Assembly: GCA_944472135.2 (NCBI GenBank) | Contig: OX235270.1 | Coordinates: 86,871,168-86,935,167, forward strand | From: Trichobilharzia regenti | Lineage: Eukaryota; Platyhelminthes; Trematoda; Strigeidida; Schistosomatidae | DNA length: 64,000 nucleotides | Reading direction: 5' to 3' | Part shown: piece by piece, positions 62,170 to 64,000 of the stretch | Position numbering within the stretch: the stretch's first letter is position 1 | Layout: each line of letters starts with the position of its first letter | Made by a program: the position numbers and the translations under genes | The notes under the pieces: generated by a model | Told to the model about the DNA's origin: nothing | Database searches by the model: none | The model's input: the letters and a program-made list of their open reading frames with translations, nothing else

Positions 62170-62268
62170 TTCTATAATCCAGTCCGCCTGTATATCCGGA
62201 ATAATTACGCAGGCGAACTTTACGACCCAAAAGTTTCAAGAATTCCTCGAAAGCTGGAGTTGAATGTT
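62170..62268 (-). CDS. RapGAP gene, first exon visible in the window
   Basis: 99 nt; acceptor TTTCACAG before 62268, donor AGAA/GTTAGT after 62170. It enters with two split-codon bases and leaves one. It encodes residues 1-32: HSTPAFEEFLKLLGRKVRLR then NYSGYTGGLDYR. This matches the RapGAP opening block (SPAFEEFLxLLGxxVxLKGFxxYRGGLD). Earlier GAP residues (the KVGVLY region) and the N-terminus must lie on exons to the right of 64000. Confidence 0.92.
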
Positions 62269-64000
62269 CTGTGAAATCAAAATAAAATAGCTTACATTAG
62301 CAAAATTTTAAGGACAACGCCAAGTGACATTCTTCAAAACGTGAAACCGATTACATATATACGACAACATTTATTACTGTCACAACACATTTTTGAGAAT
62401 CAAATTATTACAATTAACAATTTTAAATATGCAATTTTTATGTAAATATTGACGGGCAATCCTAATAATAGATAGACACTTTAGAATCAGAAGGGTATAA
62501 AAGTACTATGCATACAAATAAACTAGAAAGAGAACTTTAAACAGTGTTGTGTGCATTATAGGCAAGCCAAAACCTAGTCCTTTTCTGTATTAATGTGATT
62601 TTTCTATAGTCAATTATTGTGATTGTCTAATTAGGAGCAGCGGTAAATTTCCATTTTTTCTTGTAAACTGACAATGTTAAGTCAAATTCAAACATTTTAT
62701 AAGAATGTTTTACTGCATAACACGTATCCTCGTTTGTATGACACAGCTGAAAAATGTCTGCGAAGCGAAGATTTGAAATGGTGACTTCACTATTGTCACA
62801 AATAAATATTACTATTTAAACTTAAATCATTAGAACATTGGTTATCAGATATCATTTAAAAAAGTGAGCTTTTAGCACACACATTTCTTAGTTAACATTA
62901 TTGGGTTTGTAAACGTGAGGCTCCTACACCAATTTGTTTTCCTTTCAAAAGAAGTCAAACCCAAGATGACCAATAAAACGCCAATTTTATTAAAACAAAC
63001 GCTTGCAGTTACCCTCTTTTTACATTACCTGAAATACTGTTTACGTAGTGAACTGATATTGCCCACAACTCTCACTATATTCTGTCTCCATTGATTTTTA
63101 TTCATCGTAGTGGGGATCGGAGTTAGATGTAACAGGCTAGAGAGTGATCACATTACGATTCAGTCAGTGGGTTTTTTAAGTCCACAATGATTAGATACTA
63201 CCAATCTCCTGATTAAAATTACCACAACGCCATTTCTTCACTGACTATCTGCCTTCGTACACTCCATGTTGAGTAGTGTCCTAATGAGAATCATTGTTTG
63301 ATTTTGAAGTCTCAATAACCGGTATGCACTAATGAAAACACCTATTTTAAAATATTTGATTTATGCTAGTGGAGAATACAGGCGACATTAGGCTGTCAGC
63401 GAGATTTATCTTATACCGAGTGGTTGTGACACCGTGATAATTAAAATTTTTCTGCAGTCAAACGTTAGTAAAGCATCCTTGAGTGGGTTCTACACGGCAT
63501 GAACAGTCTTCATTCAATTTTATATTAAGTTTTTAACTATTCTTATTCTCAAATAGCATTCTTTGTTTAAACTATGAAGTAACTCTATTTTTGGGTGATG
63601 ATTTCCAGAAATTAGTTTCTTTTGTGCGGCATATTGAACGCCACTAGCTCTTTTCCAACTTGTTCCTACGTTAATTATCATTAGTTGTCGAGGTAGGCGA
63701 TGGTTAAGCATGCGTAGCAAATATATATATATATATATATAATATTCATTGTTAGAAATCCTTTTAATTTTGAATTAACGTATCAGGAAACTGTTAGCAG
63801 TACTGATAAAGATATGCAAAGAAATACGATCACCACGAATTAGACACATCTAATAGAAAATTATTATTGTCATTATAGAATTTCTTCTACCGGAAATCTA
63901 CTGATTATTCTGCCTTTTTTATTGACAATATGTGACTAGAATCTATTCATCACAAATTAGCTATTATAATTTTTAAAGGAATCACTGAGTCATTTAGACT
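62269..64000 (-). other. Intron continuing off the right edge
   Basis: Sequence upstream (minus strand) of the first visible RapGAP exon. I searched it by eye for the preceding GAP-domain exon and did not find one. It includes a short TA microsatellite at 63720-63742; otherwise AT-rich with nothing recognised. Confidence 0.6.

Larger units (their letters stand above)
2387..62268 (-). other. Gene span: SIPA1-like (SPAR family) Rap GTPase-activating protein, partial at 5' end
   Basis: Nine exons were assembled by eye. Each has an AG acceptor and GT donor, and the phases agree across all eight junctions, giving 850 codons and a stop. RapGAP proteins accelerate GTP hydrolysis by Rap1/Rap2, inserting a catalytic Asn in place of an Arg finger. 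SIPA1-like members act at cell junctions and the actin cortex. Residues 1 to about 185 (counted from the first complete codon in the window) match the RapGAP fold: [50 protein letters not shown]. Residues 370-430 (IGISRNWLLIF, LRIYFDCGQYVQI) match the segment that follows RapGAP in SIPA1-like proteins and is absent from GARNL3-type RapGAPs. A divergent PDZ domain and a SPAR-type C-terminal motif follow. The N-terminus lies beyond 64000. Family placement is firm; the exact ortholog is not. Confidence 0.9.

Noticed and set aside
1..64000. CRISPR array, operon structure or prokaryotic system
   Set aside because: The window is eukaryotic (spliced gene, SINEs, LINEs); no array of spaced direct repeats is present.
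62269..64000. Upstream GAP exon within the window
   Set aside because: No minus-strand segment with suitable phase and the expected KVGVLY or EEE motifs was found before the right edge.

Overview
The window looks like nuclear DNA of a parasitic flatworm, most likely a blood fluke (Schistosoma or a close relative). This is inferred from AT-rich sequence, one gene with very long introns, a Sm-alpha-type hammerhead ribozyme repeat (4365-4576), and a dense population of RTE-like, CR1-like and Penelope-like retrotransposon fragments with tRNA-derived SINEs. The species cannot be fixed from the sequence alone.

One host gene accounts for nearly the whole window. On the minus strand, nine exons between 62268 and 2387 join with compatible phases and GT/AG sites into an 850-codon partial reading frame. 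It encodes a Rap GTPase-activating protein of the SIPA1/SPAR (SIPA1-like) family. Exons at 62170-62268, 57021-57124, 52272-52429, 44828-44934 and 30592-30723 form the RapGAP domain, with the asparagine-thumb motif RKRHIGN. Exons at 26883-27522 and 23541-23679 carry a linker and the conserved segment that follows RapGAP in SIPA1-like proteins. The exon at 6641-7587 probably holds a divergent PDZ domain. The exon at 2387-2615 has a motif resembling the C-terminal SPAR region, then a stop. The promoter and N-terminal exons lie to the right of the window. Coding sequence is about 2.6 kb of about 60 kb.

The eight introns (3-16 kb) hold mobile DNA of several ages. There are non-LTR elements of two RTE-like families, including a nearly full-length but broken copy at 45277-48545. 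There is a 5'-truncated CR1-like element with one frameshift (35465-37605, minus), and there are two Penelope-like fragments (1-1075 and 28925-29320, minus). Three SINE types occur. S1 has a tRNA-like head, a segment resembling the RTE 5' region, and an RTE-like 3' tail. S2 has a tRNA-like head with a different tail. S3 has a tRNA-like head followed by a hammerhead ribozyme.

The most unusual observations concern these small elements. An S3 hammerhead SINE fused to an S1 SINE (32746-33112) is flanked by one 11-bp target-site duplication, so the two moved as one unit. The S1 SINE repeats, in a fluke, the ruminant Bov-tA plan (tRNA head plus both ends of an RTE partner). One S3 copy keeps a complete hammerhead core with a self-complementary stem III (19453-19498). 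Hammerhead loci repeatedly show fold-back duplications, including a perfect 46-bp palindrome at 4471-4576. A 412-bp block occurs twice at about 99% identity, 21 kb apart in the same gene.
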